From JAWWPG01 sp033850885 (lineage in GTDB: Bacteria > Actinomycetota > Actinomycetes > Propionibacteriales > Nocardioidaceae), in NCBI GenBank assembly GCA_033850885.1, contig JAWWPG010000006.1, positions 62,001-126,000 on the forward strand: a stretch of 64,000 nucleotides of DNA. Direction: 5' to 3'. Shown here one piece after another: positions 25,619 through 35,394 of the stretch. The notes beneath the pieces were generated by a model. It was given only the letters and a program-made list of their open reading frames with translations. It did no database searches and was not told the DNA's origin. The position numbers were made by a program, and so were the translations under genes. Each line of letters starts with the position of its first letter. The first letter of the stretch is position 1.

Positions 25619-25867
25619 GTGCGCGGAGACCGAGTCGAGATCGTCATCGATGCCGGCAACGAGGTGCGCACCTACGACGTGATCGCGACCCGCAACGGTC
25701 GCCGGGTCGAGATCAACTCCGGTCGAAGCATCGTTGAGGTGACGGAGGTGACCCGCGGCGGATCACCCGTCCGGTCCGCCAGGTTCATGGCGAACAGGGT
25801 CCTCGCACTGGTCGAGCACCCCGCGGCCAGTCGAGAGACCTCGCATGAGCTGCTCGAGTCGCCGTAA
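25619..25867 (+). CDS. Small hypothetical protein
   Basis: 82 residues from GTG 25619, with no ribosome site but a -10-like TACTGT about ten bases before it, which would suit a leaderless transcript. The sequence VEIVIDAGNEVRTYDVIATRNGRRVEI forms three likely beta strands. Not recognised. In 25401-25618 only a minus-strand fragment (LGKLDGPMGKYARISPFAFL) has protein-like character. Confidence 0.5.
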   Translation: MRGDRVEIVIDAGNEVRTYDVIATRNGRRVEINSGRSIVEVTEVTRGGSPVRSARFMANRVLALVEHPAASRETSHELLESP

Positions 25868-25924
25868 CGCCGACCAGACCGCTTGGGTGGCACCAACCGC
25901 AGTCGCGGCCGGGACGCCCCCCCT

Positions 25925-25992
25925 CCCGCGAATTACGGGAAAGTCGACCTCTGACCCGCCTCGCGAAGGTGCACTTTCCCGCAATTCGCGGG
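25925..25992. repeat. 68-bp palindromic element, copy 1
   Basis: Left arm CCCGCGAATTACGGGAAAGT (25925-25944), right arm ACTTTCCCGCAATTCGCGGG (25973-25992), 20-bp arms with one mismatch. Located between two co-directional genes (25867 and 26070), the only copy of four not between convergent genes. Confidence 0.9.
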
Positions 25993-26069
25993 GTGTTGAA
26001 CGACTGGGGTCGTCGGCTCGTGTTAGTCAGTGCGACCGCGGACGCCCGTCCGCGCGCTGAGGAGGAACC

Positions 26070-27161
26070 ATGCAGTCAGGTCGTTGGAGATGGTCGCTCG
26101 GAGTCGCCGCGGTCGGGGCGTTGGCCCTGGCGTCCATAGCGCCGGCTCAAGCCGGCACGCATCCCTCGGCAGCTACGACGTATGACCAGGTGAACCTCGT
26201 CTCAGATGTGGCGGGGAATGCGCAGATCACCGACCCGAACCTGGTCAACCCATGGGGGCTGTCGTTCAGCCCTACTAGCCCGATGTGGGTTTCCGACAAC
26301 GGGACCAACGTGTCGACGCTCTACCAAGGTGGCATCCATGGTGGCACGGAGAGCATCGTTCCCCTGGTCGTGACGATCCCTGGCGGGGCACCTACCGGTC
26401 AGGCGTTCAACGGGACTTCCGACTTCGTGGTCCACGACTCGAAGGGCAACAGCGGACCGGCGGCGTTCATCTTCGACGGCGAGAGCGGCCACATCTCCGG
26501 GTGGAACCCCGGTGTCGGCGGTGGAACCCACGCGCAGAATGCGGTGGTCACTCACGGCGCCGTGTACAAGGGCCTCTCGCTCGGTTCGGAGGCGAATGAG
26601 CCGAGGCTGTACGCCGCTGACTTCTCGGGGCGGACCGTCGACGTGTTCAACGGCCATTTCGACCGCGTGATCACGCGCGGCAACTTCGAGGACCCAGAAC
26701 TACCGGCGAACTTCGCCCCGTTCAATGTCGCCGTCCTCGGCGACATGGTCTACGTCAGCTATGCCGAGCGGGACAAGCAGCACACGGACGAGGTCGACGG
26801 GGCCGGTCTCGGTCGGGTCGACGTCTTCACCCAGACCGGCAATCTGGTGACCCGGATGCCCGACCACAGTGCGCTCAACGCTCCCTGGGGTCTGGCCATC
26901 GCGCCGACCGGATTCGGCTCGTTCGCCGGTGACTTGCTCGTCGGGAACTTCGGCAACGGGCGTATCCACGCGTACAACCCGCAGAACCTGTCGTTCGTCG
27001 GAACCCTTCGGGACTCTCACCACAACCCGATCTCCATCGACGGGCTGTGGGCACTGCTCCCCGGCAACGGGGTTCAGTCCGGCACGGACCAGGTCGTCTT
27101 CTCGGCTGGACCGAATGACGAGCAGCACGGGCTGATCGGCACTCTCTCCGTCACGAGCTGA
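26070..27161 (+). CDS. Secreted TIGR03118-family protein
   Basis: 363 residues with a Sec signal peptide (about 1-29, ending PAQAGTHP). The mature protein begins YDQVNLVSDVAGNAQITDP and contains NPWGLSFSPTSPMWVSDNGT, matching the TIGR03118 family, a predicted propeller-type extracellular protein of unknown role. A ribosome site GAGGAGG lies about 5 bp upstream. The gene ends in a strong bidirectional hairpin. Confidence 0.85.
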   Translation: MQSGRWRWSLGVAAVGALALASIAPAQAGTHPSAATTYDQVNLVSDVAGNAQITDPNLVNPWGLSFSPTSPMWVSDNGTNVSTLYQGGIHGGTESIVPLVVTIPGGAPTGQAFNGTSDFVVHDSKGNSGPAAFIFDGESGHISGWNPGVGGGTHAQNAVVTHGAVYKGLSLGSEANEPRLYAADFSGRTVDVFNGHFDRVITRGNFEDPELPANFAPFNVAVLGDMVYVSYAERDKQHTDEVDGAGLGRVDVFTQTGNLVTRMPDHSALNAPWGLAIAPTGFGSFAGDLLVGNFGNGRIHAYNPQNLSFVGTLRDSHHNPISIDGLWALLPGNGVQSGTDQVVFSAGPNDEQHGLIGTLSVTS

Positions 27162-27168
27162 GGACCGC

Positions 27169-27194
27169 GGGGGGCGGCGCCAGCGCCGCCCCCC
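27169..27194. terminator. Bidirectional GC-rich terminator hairpin
   Basis: Perfect 12-bp inverted repeat GGGGGGCGGCGC / GCGCCGCCCCCC with a 2-base loop, between convergent genes ending at 27161 and 27207. Confidence 0.75.
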
Positions 27195-27206
27195 GGTTCG
27201 CCAAGG

Positions 27207-27431
27207 TCACTCGTCGTCAGTCTTGTCCTGCTTGGGGGGACGCTCCTCGGTGCCGATGGACGCATGTCCGACGACGAACTCGAACAGGCGCGGGTTGCGT
27301 GACTTCTTGAGGTTGATGTTGACCGCGTCATCGCCGGCTTTGAGCTCGACATGTACGACGCCTTCGCCCTCACCGGTGTACTTCCAAACGCGCGATATCT
27401 CGACTGGCGCCGCGCCCGGTGCTTCGCTCAC
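27207..27431 (-). CDS. Small conserved-type protein
   Basis: 74 residues, acidic at the C-terminus. The core ISRVWKYTGEGEGVVHVELKAGDDAVNINL looks like a short beta barrel. No recognised family. Transcribed towards the terminator at 27169-27194. Confidence 0.6.
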   Translation of the reverse strand: MSEAPGAAPVEISRVWKYTGEGEGVVHVELKAGDDAVNINLKKSRNPRLFEFVVGHASIGTEERPPKQDKTDDE

Positions 27432-27576
27432 TGCTGGTCTCCTGCCGAAAGTTGGGATCCCGCTCTACCACTTGGGCCAAGTGTCCCACTCGTCCCATCG
27501 GGCTTATCGGTCGAGTCCTCGTACTCTGTTACCTTCGAACTGCCCTCGATGCCCGACGAGTCGAAAGGGTCAGGCC

Positions 27577-27792
27577 ATGAGCGAGGATTTTGGTGTTCTC
27601 CCGTCGGCTGATGAGGCGGACCAGCTCGAACAGTCACTGGCCGCAGTCCGGCGCACAGAAGACGACGAAGACCTCGAGGACGGCGGGGGGGTCGGGACGG
27701 TTCCCTGGGATGCGGACGAGGCCGACGTCGCCGAACAGGCCCGCAGCGTCCCGCCGGCTGACGACGACGACCTCCAGCAAGACGATCAATAA
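27577..27792 (+). CDS. Small acidic protein
   Basis: 71 residues, very rich in Asp and Glu (QLEQSLAAVRRTEDDEDLEDGG, PPADDDDLQQDDQ). ATG 27577 is preceded by AAAGGGTCAGG. Probably disordered; function unknown. The next gene starts 16 bp after the stop, suggesting a two-gene unit with the DUF72 gene. Confidence 0.6.
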   Translation: MSEDFGVLPSADEADQLEQSLAAVRRTEDDEDLEDGGGVGTVPWDADEADVAEQARSVPPADDDDLQQDDQ

Positions 27793-27808
27793 ACTCCTGG
27801 GCGGGAAC

Positions 27809-28639
27809 GTGGCAGGTGTGCACATCGGCATCTCGGGCTGGACCTACGCCGGCTGGCGTGGCCACTTCTACCCGCCGGGCCTCCCGCACCGTGCGGAGCT
27901 GTCGTACGCCGCGGCGCGGCTGAGCTCGATCGAGATCAACGGGTCGTTCTACTCGCTCCAGCGCCCGTCCAGCTACCGCCGCTGGCACGACGAGACACCG
28001 GAGGGTTTCGTCTTCGCGGTGAAGGGCAGTCGCTTCATCACCCATATGAAGAGGCTCGCCGACGCCGAGGGGCCGCTTGCGAACTTTTTCGCGTCTGGCC
28101 CGCTGGCCCTCGGCGACAAGCTGGGTCCGCTGCTCTGGCAGCTTCCTCCCACCTTCTCGTTCGAAAGGGACCGGCTGACGGACTTCCTTTCCTTGCTCCC
28201 GCGGTCAACTCCGGAGGCTGCTCAGCTGGCCGCGAAGCACGACGAGAGGATCTCTGGAGATCGGGCGTTCACGGACGTCGTCGTTGACCGCCCGATCCGG
28301 CACGCCATCGAGGTCCGACACCCGAGCATGGCGACGCCGGAGGTGATAGCCCTGCTCAGACAGCACGATGTCGCCTTGGTCGCGGCGGATACCGCTGGTC
28401 GCTGGCCCGCCGTCGAGGAGCCGACCTCGGAGTTCATGTACGTCCGGCTCCATGGCGCCGACGAGCTCTATGTCAGTGGCTACACGGAAGAGGCCCTCGA
28501 CCGTTGGGCGGACAAGGTACGACGCTGGACACTCGCGGGGCTCGACGTACATGTCTACTTCGACAACGACGTGAAGGTCCACGCGCCGTACGACGCTGAG
28601 GCGCTCATGCGACGACTAGGCGTCGAGCCCCAGCGGTGA
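27809..28639 (+). CDS. DUF72 family TIM-barrel protein
   Basis: 276 residues from GTG 27809 (GTG 27818 also possible). Family landmarks: IGISGWTYAGWRGHFYP, then a Lys/Arg-rich FVFAVKGSRFITHMKRL, and the late YVRLHG. DUF72 proteins (YecE-like) are widespread TIM-barrel proteins of uncertain function. Ribosome site GGCGGGA. Followed by an aldo/keto reductase gene. Confidence 0.9.
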   Translation: MAGVHIGISGWTYAGWRGHFYPPGLPHRAELSYAAARLSSIEINGSFYSLQRPSSYRRWHDETPEGFVFAVKGSRFITHMKRLADAEGPLANFFASGPLALGDKLGPLLWQLPPTFSFERDRLTDFLSLLPRSTPEAAQLAAKHDERISGDRAFTDVVVDRPIRHAIEVRHPSMATPEVIALLRQHDVALVAADTAGRWPAVEEPTSEFMYVRLHGADELYVSGYTEEALDRWADKVRRWTLAGLDVHVYFDNDVKVHAPYDAEALMRRLGVEPQR

Positions 28640-28693
28640 GGCACGGCAGGTTCTCGACTGGATCACGACGGCTCGAAGCGAGAGACTCGGGTC

Positions 28694-29713
<1,020 letters not shown>

Positions 29714-29729
29714 GGCCTAGCCTGCCCCG

Positions 29730-30386
29730 ATGAAACGGGCGACGCAGGGCAGGACGCTTACGACGAGTGAGCGCAAGGCAGTCACCGCGGCCGAGCGTGT
29801 CCTGGTTGCAGGGGTGGGCGTCCTGGTCCTCACGTTGCTGCTCATCGAAGCCGTCGGCGGCCGGAGCTGGGCCTGGACCGGCTTCCAGGACAACCAACGC
29901 CTCTGGGACTGGCTGCACCTGCTGTTGCTGCCTGTCGTGCTTGCGCTGCTGCCCGTTCTGAACCGTCGCCGGCCGGCCAGGCTGGGAGACACGACACTGA
30001 TGGTCGGGGCGGCCGCCCTGGTCGTTGTCGTCGCCTTCGTCGTCATCGGGTACACGGTCCCCTGGGCATGGACGGGCTTCGACGGCACGACCCTGTGGGA
30101 CTGGCTCGAGCTCCTACTCCTCCCGGTCAGCGTCAGCCTGCTGCCGTTCGTCCTGGAGAGCGGTGACTCGATGCGCGGGCGGTGGGTGCTGGGCTTCGGG
30201 CTCTTCCTGGCTGCGCTCGCACTGCTGGCGGTCCCGGGGTACGTCGTCCCCTGGCGCTGGACGGGGTTCACCGGGAACACCCTGTGGGACTGGATCGAGC
30301 TCCTCGTCGTCCCCTTCGCGCTGCCGGTGGCCGTTACCCTCGTTCTGCACTCCACACGTCACAGCGAGGAGCGCCGATCGCGATAG
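29730..30386 (+). CDS. Membrane protein built from a triplicated module
   Basis: 218 residues. Three copies of a unit of about 63-65 residues each hold W(A/R)WTGF (near 47-52, 112-117, 175-180), then LWDW (58-61, 122-125, 185-188) and a helix rich in Leu/Pro/Val (LLLLPV). Two-helix modules therefore give about six membrane segments. The spacing is regular, so internal duplication is the simplest origin. Function unknown; it follows the reductase by 16 bp and may be co-transcribed. Confidence 0.72.
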   Translation: MKRATQGRTLTTSERKAVTAAERVLVAGVGVLVLTLLLIEAVGGRSWAWTGFQDNQRLWDWLHLLLLPVVLALLPVLNRRRPARLGDTTLMVGAAALVVVVAFVVIGYTVPWAWTGFDGTTLWDWLELLLLPVSVSLLPFVLESGDSMRGRWVLGFGLFLAALALLAVPGYVVPWRWTGFTGNTLWDWIELLVVPFALPVAVTLVLHSTRHSEERRSR

Positions 30387-30501
30387 GGCGGCCGGTGCCT
30401 GCATTGCGGCCGGAGCGGACGGTCGGATGAGGCACACTGGAACGGCACAACCGGGGTGAGACCACAGGGGGAGAAGGAAGACTGTGAGGGGGAGCGGGAG
30501 G

Positions 30502-33500
30502 ATGACGAAGCCTGTCCAGCGCCGCTTCGGTCGTCGTGCTCTCGTCGTCGGTGCCGGCGCCTTGGCGGCGTACCAGGCGCTCAAGATGACCGCGAGCGGC
30601 GCTGACGCGCAACTCCCCGGCGCTGCGGGAGCTCCCCTCGAGGGATCCGGGTACCGCGGCACGCAGCAGACCGCCGACCTCACGGTCCGGTGGCGCCACC
30701 TCGAGCGGCGGGTCAAGGCGGCCGACCTGCTCGCCGCATGGCACTTCGACGAGGGAAGTGGTTACGCCTTCGACGACGTCAGCGGGCACGGACACACGCT
30801 GTTCCTCACCGGAGCCAACTGGAACACCACCGACAGCGGGTTGGCAGCCGCGATCCACGGCCGCGGCTTCCGAGGTGGGGCGGTCCACCTCGACGGGACC
30901 CGCTGGCTCGCGGCCCGGCCGACGGCTGACCTTTCCGTGCGCTCGGGTCTCACCTTGACCTGCTGGGTGCGACCCGACGTACTGGCGACCCAGCCGGCAC
31001 TGCTCGTCGGCTTCGGCGTTGCCTACGCCCTCACCCTCGACCCGACGGGCACCATCACGCTGACGATGGCCGACGCCTCCGGCGGTCGCCACGTCGTCCA
31101 CAGCTCGGACGCCCTGTCGCCGGGCAGGTGGAGCCAGGTGACAGCTACTGCCAGCCCCAAGACCGGGGCGATGGATCTCTACGTCGACGGTGTGCTGGCC
31201 GCCAAGGCGCGAGCAAGGCGATTCGCCATGAGGCGGGCCGTCGCGAGCCTGGTGCTCGGCGACCGGTTCACGGGGGACCTCGACGAGGTCACGATCCACC
31301 AGGCCGCCCTCGCACCGGCGGAGATCCGCCGGCTGTACGTGGTCGGGCTGCCCAAGGTCTACACCCAGACCAGCGAGTCGATCGACGCGGGGCGGCAGGT
31401 GTTCACGCGGTTCAAAGGAAGCGAGCCGATACCTCATCCGCTGACCGCGGGCACCGCGCTGAGCCTGAGATTCGCCGGTTCGTTCCACGCGGAGGACGGG
31501 GCTGGGCCGATCGTGCAGCCGGCCAGCTCCACCCTGGAGCCGGGCGCGTTCGGTGGTGCCTGGCGTGCGACGGGCGACCACCTCACGTTCCGGTCGCCGC
31601 TGTCCGGTGACTCAGGAAGCTTCGAGGCCTGGTACCAGCCCATCACCGATCTCGATGACGCGCACCGCACCCACCGCAAGGAGATCTTCGCCGCCACCGG
31701 GACGACGTCGGCTCTCACCCTGTACACCCGGGGTGGTCGCTGGTGCTTCGACGTGCGGCGGACCAACGGGCGGACAGAAACCCGGTCGGCGTTCGCCCAA
31801 CAGCTGGCTCCGATGAGCCTCGAGCACGTCGCCGTGACCTGGGGGCAGCAGCCTGCAGGCGGCCACGGCGTCGTGCTCTACGTCAACGGGGTCCCTGCCG
31901 CCGCGCTGACGACGGCCGCCGGCGAGACCTCCTCGCAGCTGATGGCTTTCGGCGGCACCACGGCAGCCCCGGCGTACTGCCTGCTCGACGACGTCAGGAT
32001 CTCCGACCGCGCGCTGGCCTGGGGCGAGCTGTGCCCGCGCGGCCAGGCGTCGACGGAGGCGGCCGGCCTGGACCTGCGGGACTCCTTCGACAGACCACCG
32101 GGTGCGGCGCCGATGCTGTGGCGGGTGGGCTCCGCCGACGCCGCCTGGTCGCACCGTCGCCTGCCCTGGCAGGACGCTGACCCGGCCAGGGACAACCCGA
32201 CTGGCCGGGGCGCACTCTTCCAGGGCTCGCCGGCGGGTCTGCACCCGATCTACCATCCCGATGCCTTCGGCCACGCCTCCTCGATCGAGGCCGGCGTCGC
32301 GTTCCCCTCCGTCTCCGACGGCTGGGCCGGTCTGTTCGTCCAGGCCCCCGATGTGGTCGGCCTGTTCTCCGGCGTGACCTTCATGCTCAACCCGGCGCGG
32401 CGCGAGATGCGGCTCGCCCGGTACGTCGGCGGCCGGGTTGCCGCGGAGAAGGCGCTGCCCTACGACTTCCCCATCACGGCACGGACGACGTACGAGATGA
32501 CCCTCACCTGCGCGGACGACGGCATCGTGCGGGGGTTCACCGACGGCACCAATGTGATCTCCATGCGGGCCGGGGCGGGCTGGCCGCGCGAGGGCTACGC
32601 GGGGATGGTGACCGAGAACGCGCGGGCCGACTTCACGAACCTCCACTTCTGCGCGCTCACCCCGGCCACCGCCGAGTCCCGGGTGATCCGCACTCGGATC
32701 CTGCGGTACGGCGACGGCGCGGCGCTGGCTCACCTGGCGCTGGTCCCGTTCCGGTGGCACCGGAGACGGGGCCTGCTGCCCTGGCAGTACACCTCGAAGG
32801 ACCCGGAGCCGGCAGGCAACATCGCCGGCGCTGACACCGCGGTACCGCTCCGGCCGATCCCGCCGGCCGCCTGGCGGTCGGAGGACAGCGCCAACTCGGA
32901 TCTCATCACGGTCGACGGGCGCATCCACTACTTCATGCGGGGCAACCCGCGCATCGACAACGACCCGTCCAAGGCGCGGATCGGCGCCTTGTACACCGAT
33001 GTCGCAGCGTTCGACGGAATCCACTTCATCGACCCCAACGCCGCATCCGCGAAGGTCAGGGGAGGCACGATCTTGCAGAGCGGTCCGCCGACCGGCGTCG
33101 CGGGGAAGCCGGGTATCGGGACTGTGCAGGTCAACGCCCCGTCGACCGCCTACGTCGGTGACGGCAGGCTGCTGTTCTTCGGGCGTCAGTCGTCCTTCGA
33201 GAACACGGCCACCGATACGTACGGGGAGCTTGTGTTCTCGCGCTTCGACGTACGCACCGCCTCGTGGGAGCACGACGTGGCGCAGCAGCTGACCTGGGCC
33301 CGCCCCCCGGGATCGACGACGGGAGGCGAGCTGATCCAAGGGCAGCTGCTCCGCGGCAGCCCCGAGGTGGTCTCGCTGCGCAACCCCGACGACGACTCGT
33401 ACGAAGCCGTCGTGTTCCAGCAGACCGGTCGCGCCGGCCACGCCGAGATGGCGACCGCGCTGCTGGTCAACGCCAGCGCGGGGCAGCCGACACCCGCACC

Positions 33501-33897
33501 CGGACTGCCGGTCTTCACCTCGTTGTCGAGGGCGGGTGGCGGCGCGATCTACGGTTTCCGCGTCATGTACGACAACGGCATCTACTACCTGCACTACAAC
33601 GACGGTCCCCAGGTGCCCGACTGGCCGGACCACTTCGTACTGGCTGCGGCACTGCACCCGTACACGGGACCGTGGGCGACGAACGTCGAGACTGCTCAGC
33701 CCGATTCCCTGTACTTCCGGCGCGGCGGCGAGCTCGAGCCCGACAACGGAGCCATCTGGCAGGGCACCATGTTCAAGCACCGGGGCCAGTACTACATGTA
33801 CTACGAGAACTACCACTCGGTCGGCGACGTCGACCACGCGTACGCCGACTACGCCAACCCTCAGGCAGGCTCCCGGGTCGGTTTCGCAACCGCCTGA
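30502..33897 (+). CDS. Large Tat-exported LamG-domain protein, possibly a glycan-acting enzyme
   Basis: 1131 residues from ATG 30502 with GGGAGCGGGAGG upstream. The N-terminus QRRFGRRALVVGAGALAAYQA is a plausible twin-arginine signal. Two concanavalin A-like (LamG) domains follow: about 70-275 (WHFDEGSGYAFDDVSG ... GDLDEVTIHQAAL) and 315-510 (SFEAWYQPITDLDDAHR ... LLDDVRISDRALAWGEL). A third jelly-roll-like region (about 525-740) precedes a C-terminal 390-residue domain with propeller-like character (YGELVFSRFDV, YYMYYENYHS) that recalls glycoside hydrolase families 43/32. The catalytic assignment is inference; no catalytic triad could be fixed by eye. Confidence 0.72.
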   Translation: MTKPVQRRFGRRALVVGAGALAAYQALKMTASGADAQLPGAAGAPLEGSGYRGTQQTADLTVRWRHLERRVKAADLLAAWHFDEGSGYAFDDVSGHGHTLFLTGANWNTTDSGLAAAIHGRGFRGGAVHLDGTRWLAARPTADLSVRSGLTLTCWVRPDVLATQPALLVGFGVAYALTLDPTGTITLTMADASGGRHVVHSSDALSPGRWSQVTATASPKTGAMDLYVDGVLAAKARARRFAMRRAVASLVLGDRFTGDLDEVTIHQAALAPAEIRRLYVVGLPKVYTQTSESIDAGRQVFTRFKGSEPIPHPLTAGTALSLRFAGSFHAEDGAGPIVQPASSTLEPGAFGGAWRATGDHLTFRSPLSGDSGSFEAWYQPITDLDDAHRTHRKEIFAATGTTSALTLYTRGGRWCFDVRRTNGRTETRSAFAQQLAPMSLEHVAVTWGQQPAGGHGVVLYVNGVPAAALTTAAGETSSQLMAFGGTTAAPAYCLLDDVRISDRALAWGELCPRGQASTEAAGLDLRDSFDRPPGAAPMLWRVGSADAAWSHRRLPWQDADPARDNPTGRGALFQGSPAGLHPIYHPDAFGHASSIEAGVAFPSVSDGWAGLFVQAPDVVGLFSGVTFMLNPARREMRLARYVGGRVAAEKALPYDFPITARTTYEMTLTCADDGIVRGFTDGTNVISMRAGAGWPREGYAGMVTENARADFTNLHFCALTPATAESRVIRTRILRYGDGAALAHLALVPFRWHRRRGLLPWQYTSKDPEPAGNIAGADTAVPLRPIPPAAWRSEDSANSDLITVDGRIHYFMRGNPRIDNDPSKARIGALYTDVAAFDGIHFIDPNAASAKVRGGTILQSGPPTGVAGKPGIGTVQVNAPSTAYVGDGRLLFFGRQSSFENTATDTYGELVFSRFDVRTASWEHDVAQQLTWARPPGSTTGGELIQGQLLRGSPEVVSLRNPDDDSYEAVVFQQTGRAGHAEMATALLVNASAGQPTPAPGLPVFTSLSRAGGGAIYGFRVMYDNGIYYLHYNDGPQVPDWPDHFVLAAALHPYTGPWATNVETAQPDSLYFRRGGELEPDNGAIWQGTMFKHRGQYYMYYENYHSVGDVDHAYADYANPQAGSRVGFATA

Positions 33898-33907
33898 CCA
33901 TCCCCGC

Positions 33908-33955
33908 CCCCTCCCGCGACCCCTCCCGCGACCCCTCCCGCGACCCCTCCCGCGA
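33908..33955. repeat. Tandem 12-bp repeat at the edge of palindromic element copy 2
   Basis: CCCCTCCCGCGA occurs four times in tandem; the last unit runs into the left arm of the palindromic element. The unit is the element's own boundary sequence, so it arose by local duplication there. Confidence 0.9.
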
Positions 33956-34016
33956 ATTGCGGGAAAGTACACCTTCCGGAGCCACCCACCGGGTCCACTT
34001 TCCCGCAATTCGCGGG
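33949..34016. repeat. 68-bp palindromic element, copy 2
   Basis: Left arm CCCGCGAATTGCGGGAAAGT (33949-33968), right arm ACTTTCCCGCAATTCGCGGG (33997-34016), a perfect 20-bp inverted repeat. It fills the gap between the convergent genes ending at 33897 (+) and 34037 (-), so may work as a two-way terminator. Confidence 0.92.
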
Positions 34017-34036
34017 GGCGTTCGGGCCGTACGTCG

Positions 34037-34651
34037 TCAGCCGGCCTGCCGGGCGAGGAGCTCATCGAGCTTGGCCTCGACCCGGTCCCAACGCTCGCTG
34101 TCCGTGCGATCACGGTCCCGGTCGCGGAGGGACTGCTTGACGGCGTCGACATCTGCCTTGGTGGCGCTCTGCCGCTCCCGTGACACGCTCACGACGACGG
34201 CACCCCCGGGCTCCAGGGAGACCTGTTCGGCGTCGTCGACACTGTTCGCGTTCTGTCGCCGAAGGGCTGCGTCGACGTCAGCCTGACGCAACCCCTCTCT
34301 CCGGAGCGCCTTGGTGTCCCATTTTCCCTTTCGGGCGAGCACCGTCTGATGCCCTTCGAGCAGGCGGGTGAGCAGGTCGGAGGTGAGGGATGCCCGCACG
34401 ACGACGGCGTTGAAGGCGACCAGGACGGCCGCGCCGAGGAGGCCGCCCGTCAGCGAGACGTCGTTGCCGATGACCGCGTTCTGGACGACGTTCGAGAGCA
34501 GCAGCATGACGACGAGATCGAACGAGTTGAGCTGGGCCAGGTCGCGCTTCCCAGCCAGCCGCAGCAGGAGCGCAAGTCCGGCGTAGACGACGATCGTCCG
34601 GATGATCTTCTCCGGCGCTGAGATTCCGAGGGTCCACATGGCGTTCCACAT
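34037..34651 (-). CDS. DUF421 domain membrane protein
   Basis: 204 residues from ATG 34651 with AGGATG upstream. The N-terminal segment is KIIRTIVVYAGLALLLRLAGKR, the family's typical opening, then two membrane helices, a DUF421 soluble domain with LARKGKWDTKALRREGLRQADVD, and a charged C-terminal tail (ATKADVDAVKQSLRDRDRDR). DUF421 (YetF/YdfR type) proteins sit in the cytoplasmic membrane; their role is not settled. Confidence 0.88.
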   Translation of the reverse strand: MWNAMWTLGISAPEKIIRTIVVYAGLALLLRLAGKRDLAQLNSFDLVVMLLLSNVVQNAVIGNDVSLTGGLLGAAVLVAFNAVVVRASLTSDLLTRLLEGHQTVLARKGKWDTKALRREGLRQADVDAALRRQNANSVDDAEQVSLEPGGAVVVSVSRERQSATKADVDAVKQSLRDRDRDRTDSERWDRVEAKLDELLARQAG

Positions 34652-34729
34652 GGGCTCATCCTGCACCGTCGGGCTTCGAGCGAGTTGGACGCACTTCCGG
34701 GGGCGCCCTAAGATGGTCAGCGCTTTCAT

Positions 34730-34805
34730 TCCCCTGTAGCTCAATTGGCAGAGCACTCGGCTGTTAACCGAGTTGTTGATGGTTCGAGTCCATCCGGGGG
34801 AGCCA
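34730..34805 (+). tRNA. tRNA-Asn (GTT)
   Basis: Acceptor TCCCCTG/CGGGGGA, D arm GCTC...GAGC, anticodon stem ACTCGG/CCGAGT with loop CTGTTAA (anticodon GTT at 34763-34765), T arm GATGG-TTCGAGT-CCATC, discriminator G and encoded CCA. Confidence 0.95.
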
Positions 34806-34864
34806 CTCGGTGCCTAGCTGGGCCGTCGAAACACCTACGCTCGAAAGCCCTCGAGACGCCCGGC

Positions 34865-35380
34865 TCAGAGATCCTCGAGCTCGTGCCTGGCGTCGGCAAG
34901 CGCCCTGGCGGCGACCTCTTCGACCTGAGGGTCGGCTGGGTCGAGACCGACCGAGAGCACGTAGGACCAGGTCGTCGGTCCCCTACCGGACGGCGAGCGG
35001 CGGCCGACGACGCTCAGCCCGGCTTTCCCCCGGACCCGCGAGTAGACGGTGCATACCACGCTCTTCGTGACGCGCTCGCGCAGCAGCTCGAGCAGCCGGC
35101 CTGGCTCTGTCACCTCGACGACAGTGGTCCGTTCCGGCTCACCCCAGTCGGCCACCTCCACGATCGCGAGCTTGTCGGAGTCGTGGTGCCACTCGGCCCG
35201 CTCCACATCCTCCCAGCCGAGCCGACGGTAGCCGTGCTGCGCCGGCAGGTGGATGGCGAGGTCGGTACCGACGTACCACTCGCCTGACGGCCCGTTCGCC
35301 CAGGCGAGAGCCCGCTCGCCCGGGTGCAGGTCGAGTGCCGACGCGACGTCGGTGGAAAGCCTTGTCCGGAGCCGGCGCAC
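34865..35380 (-). CDS. Conserved hypothetical protein
   Basis: 171 residues from GTG 35380. It contains GERALAWANGPSGEWYVGTDLAIHL and RLGWEDVERAEWHHDSDKLAIVEV, an arrangement of strands that I recognise as frequent in actinobacterial proteins next to sigma or tRNA genes but without a known function. Possibly a PH-like barrel. Not in an obvious operon; the sigma-factor gene ends 14 bp upstream of its start. Confidence 0.65.
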   Translation of the reverse strand: MRRLRTRLSTDVASALDLHPGERALAWANGPSGEWYVGTDLAIHLPAQHGYRRLGWEDVERAEWHHDSDKLAIVEVADWGEPERTTVVEVTEPGRLLELLRERVTKSVVCTVYSRVRGKAGLSVVGRRSPSGRGPTTWSYVLSVGLDPADPQVEEVAARALADARHELEDL

Positions 35381-35394
35381 CCTCCCATCATCGC

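Noticed and set aside
31612..34152. An open minus-strand frame of over 840 codons opposite the LamG protein gene
   Set aside because: It is the high-GC shadow of the plus-strand gene: Arg/Gly/Asp-rich without any domain, and the sense strand has Tat and LamG features.
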